DNA of 64,000 nt from Flavobacterium panici (GCF_903819335.1 NZ_CAIJDE010000044.1:141003-205002), one strand, 5' to 3'; positions 24,474 to 34,168 are shown, numbered from the stretch's first letter. The notes: a model not told the origin generated them from the sequence alone. Numbers and translations: made by a program.

Positions 24474-25691
24474 TTATTTTGTTTTACGCTCTAATAACGC
24501 CATATAAAATCCGTCAAAACCAGATTCTGAAGCCAGTATTTTACGATCCTGAATAAACGTAAATTCTTTTCCGATATCTGTTTTTAAGAATTTCTCTACT
24601 TGTTCCTGATTTTCTGATGGTAAAACAGAACAAGTTGCATAAACTAATTTCCCTCCTGGTTTTACAATTTTAGAATAACTTTCTAAAACCTCACTCTGAA
24701 CTTTACGAATGTTATCGATAAATTCAGGCTGCAATTTCCATTTAGAATCCGGGTTTCTTTTTAAAACTCCTAAACCGCTGCAAGGTGCGTCAATTAAAAC
24801 ACGGTCTGCTTTTTCATGCAGTTTTTTGATCACTTTTGTAGTGTCAATAATGCGGTATTCAATATTAAAAGCACCATTTCTTTTTGCTCTTAATTTCAAT
24901 TGTTTTAGTTTGCTTTCGTACAAATCCATTGCAATCAATTGTCCTTTGTTTTCCATTAAAGAAGCAATATGCAATGTTTTTCCACCCGCTCCGGCGCACG
25001 TATCAACAACACGCATTCCAGGTTTCACATCAAGGAAACCGGCAACTAATTGTGAGTTAGCATCCTGAACTTCAAAAAGTCCTTGTTTAAAAGCATCTGT
25101 CAAGAATACATTTGCTCTTTCTTTTAAAACTAAAGCCTCAGGCTGATCTTTTAAATATTCAGTTTCAATATTTAAATCCATCAAGGTGTTTCTCAGGTTT
25201 TCTTTAGTTCCTTTAAGTGTGTTGGTTCTTAAAATAACTTTAGCAGGCTGGTTTTGAGCAGCAATTTCTTTTGCCCATACTTTTTCGCCAAGTTCTTTAA
25301 CGCCTAATTCGTCCATCCAGTCCGGGATAGATTCTTTTAAAGCTCTAACTTTTGAAAGTTCGTCAAAACGTCCTTTTATTTTTCTTTCCGGTGTTCCTTC
25401 TAATTGTCTCCAATCCGGAATTGGATATCCTCTTAAAACTGCCCAAACCGCAAACATTCTCCATAAATTGTCTCTGTCGAAAGGTTCTTTTACTTCTGCA
25501 ATTTCTGCATATAAACGTTTCCAGCGAACAATTTCATATATCGTTTCAGCAACAAACTTCCTGTCAGAACTTCCCCAACGTTTGTCTTTTTTTAATGCTC
25601 TTGCTACCACTTTATCTGCATATTCTCCTTCATTGAAAATTGCGTTCAAAGAGTCGATGGTAGTATAAACTAAATTTCTGTGTAATCTCAT
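24474..25691 (-). CDS. rsmB: RsmB/NOP2 family 16S rRNA cytosine-5 methyltransferase
   Basis: 405 aa. The SAM-binding motif is VVDTCAGAGGKTLHIASL (near 230-247), motif IV reads DAPCSGLGVLKRNPDSKW and motif VI ATCSVLPSENQEQVE with its catalytic Cys. An N-terminal NusB-like/PUA-like region (residues 1-120) precedes it, as in RsmB, which makes m5C967 in 16S rRNA. Some Flavobacteriia encode several NOP2 proteins, so the target base is inferred. Confidence 0.85.
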   Translation of the reverse strand: MRLHRNLVYTTIDSLNAIFNEGEYADKVVARALKKDKRWGSSDRKFVAETIYEIVRWKRLYAEIAEVKEPFDRDNLWRMFAVWAVLRGYPIPDWRQLEGTPERKIKGRFDELSKVRALKESIPDWMDELGVKELGEKVWAKEIAAQNQPAKVILRTNTLKGTKENLRNTLMDLNIETEYLKDQPEALVLKERANVFLTDAFKQGLFEVQDANSQLVAGFLDVKPGMRVVDTCAGAGGKTLHIASLMENKGQLIAMDLYESKLKQLKLRAKRNGAFNIEYRIIDTTKVIKKLHEKADRVLIDAPCSGLGVLKRNPDSKWKLQPEFIDNIRKVQSEVLESYSKIVKPGGKLVYATCSVLPSENQEQVEKFLKTDIGKEFTFIQDRKILASESGFDGFYMALLERKTK

Positions 25692-25780
25692 TTTAATTAT
25701 TTGAGTTGCAAAGGTACTATTAATTGATTGAAAGTTAAATTTTTAATTATGATTGTTATTTAGCTTTCCTTTTTAAAAGA

Positions 25781-25818
25781 GAAAAACACTCTGATAAAGT
25801 TTTAAAAGAGTGTTTTTC
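25781..25818 (-). terminator. Terminator of kup
   Basis: GAAAAACACTCT / AGAGTGTTTTTC with a 14-nt loop, 23 bp beyond the kup stop on the minus strand. Confidence 0.75.
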
Positions 25819-25840
25819 TGAAGAGATTTCTGCAAGCAGA

Positions 25841-27820
25841 TTATTCTTTTGCAGTTATTCTTGTCAATCCGATATTTTCCGGAGCGTGAAGCACCATCGG
25901 GAATTTTTCTACTTTTACCGAGCTGCTGTCTAATCCAAAAGCTCTTTCTTCAGATAAACTCAGTTTCTTAATAAAGAAATAAGAGTTCATGATAATATTT
26001 TCGTGCCATCTTAAATCATTGTCATTTGATAAGAATTTCTCAGACAATACAAATTTAAAGTCACCAATAATATTGTTTTTGTTTAATGATTCGTAACGGC
26101 TGGTTATATCAACTTCTCCGCGTTTTACCATGTCACGAATTACTTCTCTAAACATTAAATTGATTTTTGTAGGTTCTCTAAATCCTAAGTTAAAATCGAT
26201 TCTATAAATATCGTCTTTCGCGATTTCGGTAACTTTATATTGTGTTTTATAAGGTTCAGTCAAAATATTTACGTGTACAAACCAGTAAATATCAGCTCTT
26301 TTTGGACGTTTTTGTAAAATCGAATAAATTACTTTTTCCTCCAGCTCATCAACACGGTTCGCGTTTGTCATATAAACTAGATGCGTTGCGTATTTTGGAA
26401 TCGATAAGTCTTGGCTTAATTCTACTAATACTTTTTTATAATCCTCAATTTTGATGATTTTAGTATAGCTTTTGTTGATTTTCTTAGCTAAATACCAAAT
26501 TGTCATTATCGAAATAAGAAGTGTTGCAATGATTAAAGTTACATAACCTCCTTCGGCAAATTTTGTAATGTTCGCGATCAGGAAACTGAATTCGATCAAT
26601 AAATAAATTGTGATAAGCGGAACCATGAAATACAATTTCACACGCTTCATAATTAAATAATAATTCAGCAAAATGGTTGTCATAATCATACATAAAATGA
26701 TCGCTAAACCATATGCATGTTCCATATTTCCTGATTTTTCGAAGTGTAATACAATTCCAACACAACCAAAAAACAATAACCAGTTGATTGACGGAATATA
26801 TAATTGTCCTTTAACTTCTGTAGGGTATTTGATTTTTACTTTCGGCCAGAAATTCAAACGCATTGCTTCATTTATCAAAGTAAATGATCCGCTGATAAGT
26901 GCCTGAGATGCAATTACGGCAGCTAAAGTTGCCACTACAATTCCGAATGGTAAAAACCAATGCGGCATAATCAGATAAAACGGATTCCCATTTTCTCCTC
27001 CTAATTGCTGTAATGTACTTCCTTCATGATGAATTAAATAAGCAGCCTGACCAAAGTAATTTAATACTAAAGTAGTTTTTACAAATATCCAGCTGATTCT
27101 AATGTTTTTTCTACCGCAGTGTCCCATATCTGAGTACAAAGCTTCGGCTCCTGTTGTACATAAAAATACAAATCCAAGAACAAAAAAGCCGTCAGGATGA
27201 ACAGAAAGTAAATGGTAAGCATAATAAGGATTTATAGCTTTAATAACTTCCGGGAAATGGATAATTTGTATAAAACCCAGAGTTCCAAGCATAGCAAACC
27301 AAATCAGCATCATTGGTGCGAAAAACTTACCAACTAACTTAGTTCCAAACTGTTGTATGGTAAATAAGATGAAAAGAATAGTGATTACAATAGAAATAAT
27401 GGTCTTTGTTTCCATTGTAGGGTAGAATGCCCTAATACCTTCAACTGCAGACGAAATCGAGATGGGCGGTGTTATAATACCATCGGCAAGCAAGGCGCTT
27501 CCTCCAATAATGGCGGGCACAATGAGCCACTGAATTTTTGTCTTTTTGACTAAAGCATATAATGCGAAAATTCCACCTTCACCATGATTATCGGCACTTA
27601 AAGTAATTAGTACGTACTTTATTGTAGTTTGTAAAGTAAGAGTCCAAAAAACACAGGAAATACCTCCCAGTACAATATCAGCATTTATGGTATGATCGCC
27701 AAGAATAGCTTTCATTACATACAAAGGAGACGTTCCAATGTCTCCATAAATAATCCCTAATGTTATCAATAAACCCCCTATAGACAACTTACTATGTAAG
27801 TTTTTATGCGATGCGCTCAT
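25841..27820 (-). CDS. kup: KUP family potassium uptake transporter
   Basis: 659-aa K+/H+ symporter of the inner membrane. About 12 membrane segments cover residues 12-440, opening with LLITLGIIYGDIGTSPLYVM (about 17-36), which holds the acidic residue of the first helix that is conserved in Kup. The C-terminal ~200 residues are a cytosolic alpha+beta domain. It is a single gene with a terminator on either side. Confidence 0.94.
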   Translation of the reverse strand: MSASHKNLHSKLSIGGLLITLGIIYGDIGTSPLYVMKAILGDHTINADIVLGGISCVFWTLTLQTTIKYVLITLSADNHGEGGIFALYALVKKTKIQWLIVPAIIGGSALLADGIITPPISISSAVEGIRAFYPTMETKTIISIVITILFILFTIQQFGTKLVGKFFAPMMLIWFAMLGTLGFIQIIHFPEVIKAINPYYAYHLLSVHPDGFFVLGFVFLCTTGAEALYSDMGHCGRKNIRISWIFVKTTLVLNYFGQAAYLIHHEGSTLQQLGGENGNPFYLIMPHWFLPFGIVVATLAAVIASQALISGSFTLINEAMRLNFWPKVKIKYPTEVKGQLYIPSINWLLFFGCVGIVLHFEKSGNMEHAYGLAIILCMIMTTILLNYYLIMKRVKLYFMVPLITIYLLIEFSFLIANITKFAEGGYVTLIIATLLISIMTIWYLAKKINKSYTKIIKIEDYKKVLVELSQDLSIPKYATHLVYMTNANRVDELEEKVIYSILQKRPKRADIYWFVHVNILTEPYKTQYKVTEIAKDDIYRIDFNLGFREPTKINLMFREVIRDMVKRGEVDITSRYESLNKNNIIGDFKFVLSEKFLSNDNDLRWHENIIMNSYFFIKKLSLSEERAFGLDSSSVKVEKFPMVLHAPENIGLTRITAKE

Positions 27821-27898
27821 GTATATTTTTAATAAAAGACGGTTGCAAATTTACTCTTTTAAAACAAATTAGCCGCTATTATAATTAAAAAGATAAAA

Positions 27899-27926
27899 AA
27901 AAGCACAATCCCCAAATTGTGCTTTT
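27899..27926 (-). terminator. Terminator of the N/R/S-rich lipoprotein gene
   Basis: AAAAGCACAAT / ATTGTGCTTTT with a 6-nt loop, 27 bp beyond the stop. Confidence 0.75.
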
Positions 27927-27952
27927 AATTTTTGATATAAATTGAGATATTC

Positions 27953-29263
27953 TTAACCTCTTCTTCCGCCGCCTCTAGAGCTTGAACTGCTTTCTCTCTG
28001 CGGCTGGCTGCCTCTTGATTCCTGACTCATTCTTGGTGATTCAGAACGTTGTGGAGCACTTTGCGGTCTTGAAGCATTTGAATTGCTTTGAGAGCTTGAT
28101 CTGTTTTCGTAGCCTCTTGGAGCTTCAGTTCTTTGAACAGGAGCAGATTGAGTTTGAGCTGGTCTGCTTGCTCTGTTTTCAGAATAGCTTCTACTAGGCG
28201 CTTCATTTGTTTGTGAAGAAGTTCTGTTGTTATAATTTCTATTTTCTGAGTTTGCTCTTGGAGCAGTCGCTGTTGAGTTGTTTCTGTTATAATCACCTCT
28301 TGGCTCTGTTCTCGGAGTATTATCAGTTCTTACAGGAGTATTTACAGTACCGGCATTATCTCTGTTGGCTGCTGCACGATTTGTGTAACTTCTGTCAGAA
28401 TTATTTCTGCTGCTATTGTTGTAATCTCTGTTTGTATTTCTATTTTCAGTAGAAGTTACTCTTCCTGTATTTGATCTGTTAGAATCGTAATTGTTTTGAG
28501 ATCTGTTAGCTTCTCTGCTTGCAACTCTTCTTTGATCTAAATCATATCTGTTGCTTACATTAGCGTGTCTCTGAGCAAAACTATTGTTTGGTCTCATTCT
28601 TTCATAACCATAAGTACGTCTTGATTCGTAAAGAACCGGAGCTCTGTAACTTCTTCTTGTAGTTACATAATTGTAATTGTTGTGAACATTAATACATACA
28701 TTTACATTATTTCTGTATCTGTATACAGGATAAGGTCTCCATGCTGAGTAATAAGTAGGGTAGTAACCCCAATACCAGGTAGAGTAGTATGGTCTGTAAT
28801 TAGTAACCCAAAATGAAGTATAAATTACCGGAGCTACACTATAAACCGGCTCATAAATATAGTTGTCACCATATAAATAAGTATTACCTACAACCTGAAC
28901 GCTTACTTTATTATAATTGTCTCTTTCAACATCAATCGTAGCCACATCCTGATAAACATCGCGATCTAAAACGGCCTGAATAATTACAACGTGAGTTCTG
29001 TCTTCTACAGATTCAATTACACGTAAATAATCAACCTCGTCATCGCCATTTAGGTCAAGGTTTGATATTTGATATTTAGGATCATTTAATCTTCTTTCAA
29101 AATCCTGAAGATTAGCAGATTCTCCAAACATTGAAGCAACTGCTCTTAAATCTAAATTATCACTTATATCTGAGTTTTTTGCGTAAACAGTAGTTTGGTT
29201 TTGTGCCGCACATGAACCAAAAACTAATGCTACAACCGCTATTAAAAGTAATTTCGTTTTCAT
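27953..29263 (-). CDS. Lipoprotein with long Asn/Arg/Ser-rich tail
   Basis: 436 aa. The signal ends in a lipobox (VFGSC, Cys18). Residues 20-130 form a compact domain with a repeated Asp pattern (NLDLNGDDEVDYLRVIE) and strands ending VSVQVVGNTYLYG; this is common in Bacteroidota and lacks a known function. Residues 130-190 are Tyr/Trp/Pro-rich (YYSTWYWGYYPTYYSAWRPY). From about 210 to the end the chain is low-complexity, dominated by N, R, S, Q and ends SSSSRGGGRRG. The basic disordered tail suggests binding to anionic polymers at the cell surface. Single gene. Confidence 0.75.
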   Translation of the reverse strand: MKTKLLLIAVVALVFGSCAAQNQTTVYAKNSDISDNLDLRAVASMFGESANLQDFERRLNDPKYQISNLDLNGDDEVDYLRVIESVEDRTHVVIIQAVLDRDVYQDVATIDVERDNYNKVSVQVVGNTYLYGDNYIYEPVYSVAPVIYTSFWVTNYRPYYSTWYWGYYPTYYSAWRPYPVYRYRNNVNVCINVHNNYNYVTTRRSYRAPVLYESRRTYGYERMRPNNSFAQRHANVSNRYDLDQRRVASREANRSQNNYDSNRSNTGRVTSTENRNTNRDYNNSSRNNSDRSYTNRAAANRDNAGTVNTPVRTDNTPRTEPRGDYNRNNSTATAPRANSENRNYNNRTSSQTNEAPSRSYSENRASRPAQTQSAPVQRTEAPRGYENRSSSQSNSNASRPQSAPQRSESPRMSQESRGSQPQRESSSSSRGGGRRG

Positions 29264-29449
29264 GACTAAATCATATTAAATTATTTGTGATAGGAGATAT
29301 CCAATTACTGTGCCACAAATTAATGTTAGCTGTTTTTGGTTTGTAAATAGCACGTTTGTAGTTTGTTATGTTTTTGTTGAATTGTAATTGAATTTTGATT
29401 GAACAAAAAATACAGGAAATTATTATTTTCTGAAAATAAACAAAACATA

Positions 29450-29479
29450 TTTGAGATGTTAGAAATAATTGTATTTTAG
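29450..29479 (+). promoter_or_regulatory. Promoter of the Ycf48-like gene
   Basis: TTTG at 29450-29453, an 18-bp spacer, and TATTTTAG at 29472-29479 (one mismatch to TAnnTTTG), 22 bp before the ATG at 29502. Confidence 0.5.
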
Positions 29480-29501
29480 CATTGAACAAATCTTAATTTT
29501 T

Positions 29502-30563
29502 ATGAAAAAACTAATTTTATTTTTTGGTGTTTTTATTTTATTAATGTCTTTTAGAACGCTTAATATCAGCAGTAAAAAAGCTTATAATAGTGGTTTTATA
29601 TCAGTAAAAATCGATACATTATTTCAGGATAAAATTAGCATACGAGCAATCTTAATTGATAAAGACAAAGTTTGGTATGGAGGAGATAACTCACGTTTTG
29701 GTTATTACGATTTAACTAAAAAAGAAAAATTTGAAGAACATATTTATCGTGATACGTTAAAATTAGAGTTTAGAAGTATTGCACAAAACTCAAAAAACAT
29801 ATTTTTACTAAGTGTTTCTAATCCGGCTTTGCTTTATTCAGTTTCTAAAAAAGACCATAAAGTTAAGTTAGTGTATAAAGAAGTGAACGCAAAGGTTTTT
29901 TATGACAGTATGCAGTTTTGGAATGATAAAGAAGGAATTGCTATTGGAGATCCTACAGAAGATACTTTTTCTGTAATTGTAACTCGTGACGGAGGAGAAA
30001 CGTGGACAAAATTATTGTCTGATAAATTGCCTACAAATGCAACCGGAGAAGCCGCTTTTGCAGCAAGTAATACGAATATAGTTGTAAAAGGAGATGATAC
30101 CTGGCTGGTGTCTGGAGGAAAAAAGGCTCGTGTATTTTATTCTCCTGATAAAGCAAAAACATGGAAAGTTGTAGAAACTCCTATTGTTCAGGGAAAAGCT
30201 ATGACAGGTATTTACACAGCTGATTTTTATGATGCAAAACATGGTTTTATTGCAGGCGGTGATTATGATCTTCCAAATAAAAAAACAGGCAATAAAGCTT
30301 TTACCAAAGATGGCGGAAAAACATGGGAATTAATTGGTCAGGATCTGGGCTTTGGATATGCTTCGTGCATACAATATGTTCCGGGTGGAAATGGTAAAGA
30401 AATTATCTGTGTTGGTTCTGAAGGAATTCAATATTCTCAAAACGGAGGCGAAAACTGGACACAATTATCTACAGATTCTAAACTTTTCACGATTCGTTTC
30501 GTGAACAGAAATACTGCAATTGCTGCAGGTTATAACAAAGTAGTTCGTTTAAACTTTAAATAA
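29502..30563 (+). CDS. Secreted Asp-box beta-propeller (Ycf48/sialidase-like)
   Basis: 353 aa from ATG 29502, with signal peptide (MKKLILFFGVFILLMSF). Asp-box type repeats recur (VTRDGGETWTKL, YSPDKAKTWKVV, FTKDGGKTWELI, YSQNGGENWTQL), which predict a six- or seven-bladed propeller like Ycf48/HCF136. In Bacteroidota such proteins are often annotated as oxidoreductases, with no supporting active site that I can see. Likely a periplasmic or surface binding protein. Confidence 0.8.
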   Translation: MKKLILFFGVFILLMSFRTLNISSKKAYNSGFISVKIDTLFQDKISIRAILIDKDKVWYGGDNSRFGYYDLTKKEKFEEHIYRDTLKLEFRSIAQNSKNIFLLSVSNPALLYSVSKKDHKVKLVYKEVNAKVFYDSMQFWNDKEGIAIGDPTEDTFSVIVTRDGGETWTKLLSDKLPTNATGEAAFAASNTNIVVKGDDTWLVSGGKKARVFYSPDKAKTWKVVETPIVQGKAMTGIYTADFYDAKHGFIAGGDYDLPNKKTGNKAFTKDGGKTWELIGQDLGFGYASCIQYVPGGNGKEIICVGSEGIQYSQNGGENWTQLSTDSKLFTIRFVNRNTAIAAGYNKVVRLNFK

Positions 30564-30568
30564 AAAAC

Positions 30569-30612
30569 AAGAACCCTAAATAATAAAGTAAGTATTATTA
30601 TATAGGGTTCTT
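30569..30612. terminator. Bidirectional terminator
   Basis: AAGAACCCTAAATAATA pairs with TATTATTATATAGGGTTCTT; lies between two convergent genes. Confidence 0.75.
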
Positions 30613-30637
30613 ATCACTGTTGTTTCTTTAAAGGAAT

Positions 30638-31093
30638 TTATTTTCCTGCTTTATCCCGATATTGTTTTAATAATTTTCGGTTAAAATCATCTTCAGATTT
30701 CTTAAGCTTTAATATTTTTTTTGCCGGCAATACCTTTTTTATATTTGTCATAAACTTTTCACGTAAAAGATATAATTCTTTATCCGTGCATTCAATTTGA
30801 GATAATAGCGTAGTAGCTTCTTTTTCTGAAATTGAATTTATATTGTCATCGTCCAGTTTTTTCAGGTACGTTTTCATTTTATCATGACGCAATTCATATT
30901 GTTTGTCATCATATGCATTGTAAATTGGCCAAAATTTCTCTGCTTCTGTTGGTGTAAGCTCAAGTTCTGTAGTCAAAAACGAAACTTTAAAAGCTTTAAT
31001 TTTTTCACGTTTTTCATCTGTTTTATCATTTTGGGCATAAAATGAAAAAGTAACTAAAAACAGAAGTAATGCTAATATATTTTTGATTTTCAT
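30638..31093 (-). CDS. Periplasmic CpxP/Spy-like helical protein in ECF sigma operon
   Basis: 151 aa with a signal peptide (MKIKNILALLLFLVTFSFYAQ). The mature part is all-helical and rich in Lys/Glu; LTTELELTPTEAEKFWPIYNAYDD resembles the LT.EQ repeats of Spy/CpxP chaperones. It is the last gene of the operon sigma factor - membrane protein - this protein, so it may sense envelope stress or protect envelope proteins. The gap to the preceding gene is 18 bp. Confidence 0.75.
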   Translation of the reverse strand: MKIKNILALLLFLVTFSFYAQNDKTDEKREKIKAFKVSFLTTELELTPTEAEKFWPIYNAYDDKQYELRHDKMKTYLKKLDDDNINSISEKEATTLLSQIECTDKELYLLREKFMTNIKKVLPAKKILKLKKSEDDFNRKLLKQYRDKAGK

Positions 31094-31111
31094 ATTTGTA
31101 TAATTTTGTTT

Positions 31112-31525
31112 TTATTCAGAAATTAAATTTTCAATATTAGGATTTGTAGCCAAAATATCCTCTAATGTCTCTTCTTCAAGGGCTACATTCTTATTTAGTT
31201 TGTCAATATCTTTAGTATCTAATTCTTTAATTAAATCGTATTGATTTAAGTTTGACTGATAAGCCAGATAGGTTTCTAATGTTGCTTCGTCAAGTTCTTT
31301 TGATGCTTTATAATAGTGATTAGCAGTTGGGATCAAAAAGGCAATAAAAATTGCGGCCGCAGCAGCTATCGAAATAACTTTTTTGCGTTTATAAAGAGGA
31401 ATTACTTTTACTTCTCTTTCATTAATCTGTTCTAAAACTTTTGCCGAAAGGGTATCAAAATAATGATCCGGAGTTTTAAATCCTGATTTTACTTTCGGTT
31501 CGTTTTCTAATTTAAATTCTTTCAT
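31112..31525 (-). CDS. Single-pass membrane protein, putative anti-sigma factor
   Basis: 137 aa. A cytosolic N-terminus (about 45 residues), one membrane segment (VISIAAAAAIFIAFLIPTA, about 50-68), and a periplasmic acidic C-terminus with the recurring words TLEDILATNP and TYLAYQ. Position right after an ECF sigma gene (33 bp) and topology suggest an anti-sigma factor, but no zinc-binding ZAS motif is present, so this is inferred from context. Confidence 0.65.
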   Translation of the reverse strand: MKEFKLENEPKVKSGFKTPDHYFDTLSAKVLEQINEREVKVIPLYKRKKVISIAAAAAIFIAFLIPTANHYYKASKELDEATLETYLAYQSNLNQYDLIKELDTKDIDKLNKNVALEEETLEDILATNPNIENLISE

Positions 31526-31558
31526 AATGTCTGTAAGATAAGATTAGCTATAAAAGGT

Positions 31559-32101
31559 TTAATTTGTTGTAACATATAATTCTATTTTTTTTACCGCATG
31601 ATGGTAAGATGCCTTTAATGCACCAACGGATGTGCCAAGAATTTCTGCGATTTCTTCGTACTTTAATTCCTGAAAATATTTCATTTTAAAAACCAGCTGC
31701 TGTTTTTCCGGCAGTGTAACGATTGCTTTTTGAAGTTTGATCTGGATTTCATCTCCATCAAAATAAACATCTGCTTTTAGATTGTCGATCGTTTTATTTT
31801 GTAAATCTTCAGAAGTTATACCTTTTAATTTTGCTTTTTGATTTAAAAAAGTCAAAGATTCGTTTGTTGCGATTCGATACATCCAGGAAAAGAGTTTGCT
31901 TTCTCCTTTAAAGTTTTTTAAGTACTGAAATACCTTTACGAAAGTATTCTGCAAAACATCGTCTGCATCATCATGATTCAAAACAATATTTCGAATATGA
32001 GCATACAGCGGTCTTTGATAATCAGATATAAGTTTTTGAAACGCTGTGTTTTGCGTTTTAGGATCTAATAATTGTTGTATAAATTCCTTTTCGTCGATCA
32101 A
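31559..32101 (-). CDS. ECF-type RNA polymerase sigma factor
   Basis: 180 aa with sigma region 2 (residues about 24-90: YQRPLYAHIRNIVLNHDDADDVLQNTFVKVFQYL) and region 4 (about 118-172: LPEKQQLVFKMKYFQELKYEEIAEILGTSVGALKASYHHAVKKIE). First gene of a three-gene operon with a membrane protein and a CpxP-like protein, suggesting an envelope stress response. Confidence 0.93.
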   Translation of the reverse strand: MIDEKEFIQQLLDPKTQNTAFQKLISDYQRPLYAHIRNIVLNHDDADDVLQNTFVKVFQYLKNFKGESKLFSWMYRIATNESLTFLNQKAKLKGITSEDLQNKTIDNLKADVYFDGDEIQIKLQKAIVTLPEKQQLVFKMKYFQELKYEEIAEILGTSVGALKASYHHAVKKIELYVTTN

Positions 32102-32177
32102 ACTTCTTGATTTATCAATCCTTATATTAACTTAGAATGAATTTTAAGCAAAAGGTTTAATCCAACCTTAAAAAAAA

Positions 32178-33419
32178 TTAAAATTCAGAGTCTTCTTCTG
32201 TTTTTGCAGGAGTTGTTGTTGCGGGTGCTGCAGGTTTTGGTGTAACTGGTTTTTGAACTGCAGGTTTTTGCGTTGCTGGTTTCTGTACTGCTGGTTTTGG
32301 TACAGTTGTCGCAGGTGTAGTTGTTCCTGAAGCGTCAGTTTCTGTTTCAGCCTGATAATCTGGTGATGTAACAGTTGTTGGTGCAGAAGCAGGAACTACT
32401 TTTGGCTTAATTGGGAAATAAATTTCTGTAACTAATTTAGAAGGGCTTTTTACATCTAATTTGCTTACAGACAGAATTTCAAGATGTGACCATCCTAATT
32501 CTGGGATAATTTTTTGATTGTTGATATAGGCTGTTGTTTTTGCAATAGCTTCATTTGTATGCGTATAATCTCCTTTTAAAGTTGTTTTAACAGCATCAAA
32601 ACCATTTAATTTTCCTGATAAAATATCACTTCCGGAACTAATCGAAATCTCTTTATTAATAGGTAAACAAATGGAGATTTTTGCTAATCCTTTTGCAGTA
32701 TCATAAGTGTGATAAATAATAAAAGGTTTTCCGTTTGCGCTTAAATCATTGGTTTCGCTAAAATGAATCAGTTTCGGAATTACAATTCTCGCATTTTTAT
32801 TAATCTTAGCAATTTCGCTTGTAAATGTTTGTTTGATATATGGAGTTTCGGTTTTTTTAACCACTCCATCTACTTTTACGGCGTAAGTTTTGGTTTCGTA
32901 ATCCAGGTTTTTGTCAATGTTTACAAGACTTTTTTCGTAAATAGTTCCAATAACTTTATCTGAACCGCCATTTAATGCTGCATATATTTTAAACAAAAAG
33001 CTCATTGTTCCTTTTGCTTTCCAGGTCACTTTTGTTTTTCCTGCAAGAGTATCTTTAAAAGTCCATGTTACATCAGCTTCTGTGCCGTCATATTTCATTT
33101 TTTGCTCAATACTTTCTCCGTCCTTTGTTTTTAGTGTAATGGCATTTCCGGCTTCTTCTTCGCTGGACCATGAAAATGAACCTCCGTTTCCGGAAGTTTT
33201 ATTTGGGAAAGTAAATTTTAAAGACGGATCTTCAACTGCCCAAGATTCAAAATCTTCGTAGTTTCTAAAGTCATTTACATAATTATATACAGTAGCTTTT
33301 GGCGAATTGATTACTTTGCTTCTTTCAACAGAAAAAATCCCTTTTTGGGTAGCAACAAAAACGGTAAGAGCAACTAAACTTAATAAAAGTAAAAGAAATA
33401 AATATTTTAGAATCTTCAT
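32178..33419 (-). CDS. SRPBCC (START-like) membrane-anchored protein with Pro/Thr-rich tail
   Basis: 413 aa. An N-terminal membrane anchor (residues 4-24) is followed by a polyketide-cyclase-like SRPBCC domain (about 30-180: INSPKATVYNYVNDFRNYEDFESW then WTFKDTLAGKTKVTWKAKG), a second alpha+beta GyrI-like domain (about 195-325), and a disordered tail of repeated KPA(V/T)QKP units ending KTEEDSEF. The SRPBCC plus effector-binding-like domain arrangement occurs in putative lipid or ligand binders; no enzyme activity is indicated. Confidence 0.75.
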   Translation of the reverse strand: MKILKYLFLLLLLSLVALTVFVATQKGIFSVERSKVINSPKATVYNYVNDFRNYEDFESWAVEDPSLKFTFPNKTSGNGGSFSWSSEEEAGNAITLKTKDGESIEQKMKYDGTEADVTWTFKDTLAGKTKVTWKAKGTMSFLFKIYAALNGGSDKVIGTIYEKSLVNIDKNLDYETKTYAVKVDGVVKKTETPYIKQTFTSEIAKINKNARIVIPKLIHFSETNDLSANGKPFIIYHTYDTAKGLAKISICLPINKEISISSGSDILSGKLNGFDAVKTTLKGDYTHTNEAIAKTTAYINNQKIIPELGWSHLEILSVSKLDVKSPSKLVTEIYFPIKPKVVPASAPTTVTSPDYQAETETDASGTTTPATTVPKPAVQKPATQKPAVQKPVTPKPAAPATTTPAKTEEDSEF

Positions 33420-33491
33420 TGGTGCAGGTTTTTCGTAAAGTTATAAATTTTCTTGGGAGTCTAAACTAATAACTAAAAATAATAGATTGTA

Positions 33492-33680
33492 TTATCTTTT
33501 TAAAAAGATTTTGATAACAAATAAAAGGGCAATAAAAAGAAGAAATACAAGTAATACTTTATAATTTCCTTTATAAAAAACTTTGTGAAGTGCAAGATCT
33601 TTGCGGTAAGCAAAAATCATTACGATTACAAATGCAATAAAAAAACAGAGTCCGAATATTAATTGTCCTTGACTAAACAT
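33492..33680 (-). CDS. Small two-helix membrane protein, 62 aa
   Basis: MFSQGQLIFGLCFFIAFVIV, AYRKDLALHKVFYKGNYK, then a second hydrophobic helix VLLVFLLFIALLFVIKIFL and basic end KR. Two membrane helices with a positive loop. It is on the same strand as the SRPBCC gene (72 bp upstream of it) and divergent from the MazG-like gene. Known only as a conserved hypothetical type. Confidence 0.7.
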   Translation of the reverse strand: MFSQGQLIFGLCFFIAFVIVMIFAYRKDLALHKVFYKGNYKVLLVFLLFIALLFVIKIFLKR

Positions 33681-33762
33681 ACTTAAAAATAATTTTTGAC
33701 AAATTTAGAGAATTGTATACGATTTGTTGCTAATTTGCCGTCTCATTTAATAGAATAAAAAC

Positions 33763-34143
33763 ATGAAAAAACAACTAGACGCAGTTACTGAATTTCATAC
33801 TGCTTTTAAAATAGGTCACAGCCAGACTCCAATTGCTGATTTAGGAGAAACTAAAAAACTACTTCGTTATAATTTAATGAAAGAAGAAAATGAAGAATAT
33901 CTTGAAGCGGTTCAAAATAATGACTTAGTCGAAATTGCTGATGCTCTTGGAGATATGATGTATATTTTATGCGGAACTATTATTGAACACGGTTTGCAGG
34001 ATAAAATTGAAGCTGTTTTTGATGAAATCCAACGCAGTAATATGAGTAAACTTGGCGAAGACGGAAAACCAATTTATCGCGAAGACGGAAAAGTAATGAA
34101 AGGTCCGAATTACTTTAAACCAGATTTTTCAAAGTTGTTATAA
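33763..34143 (+). CDS. MazG-like nucleotide pyrophosphohydrolase
   Basis: 126 aa all-alpha NTP-PPase. The metal-binding EExxE motif appears as EENEEY (about 45-50) and the partner ExxD as EIADALGDMMY (about 64-74). Homologues hydrolyse (d)NTPs or phosphoribosyl-ATP; the C-terminal KGPNYFKPDFSKLL motif is typical of a Bacteroidota subgroup. Single gene followed by a palindromic repeat. Confidence 0.85.
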   Translation: MKKQLDAVTEFHTAFKIGHSQTPIADLGETKKLLRYNLMKEENEEYLEAVQNNDLVEIADALGDMMYILCGTIIEHGLQDKIEAVFDEIQRSNMSKLGEDGKPIYREDGKVMKGPNYFKPDFSKLL

Positions 34144-34168
34144 AAATAAAATTCTGTGTGCAAATGTT

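Noticed and set aside
28027..28296. Gln/Leu-rich ORF overlapping the N/R/S-rich lipoprotein gene in another frame
   Set aside because: A shadow produced by the low-complexity codons of the real gene.
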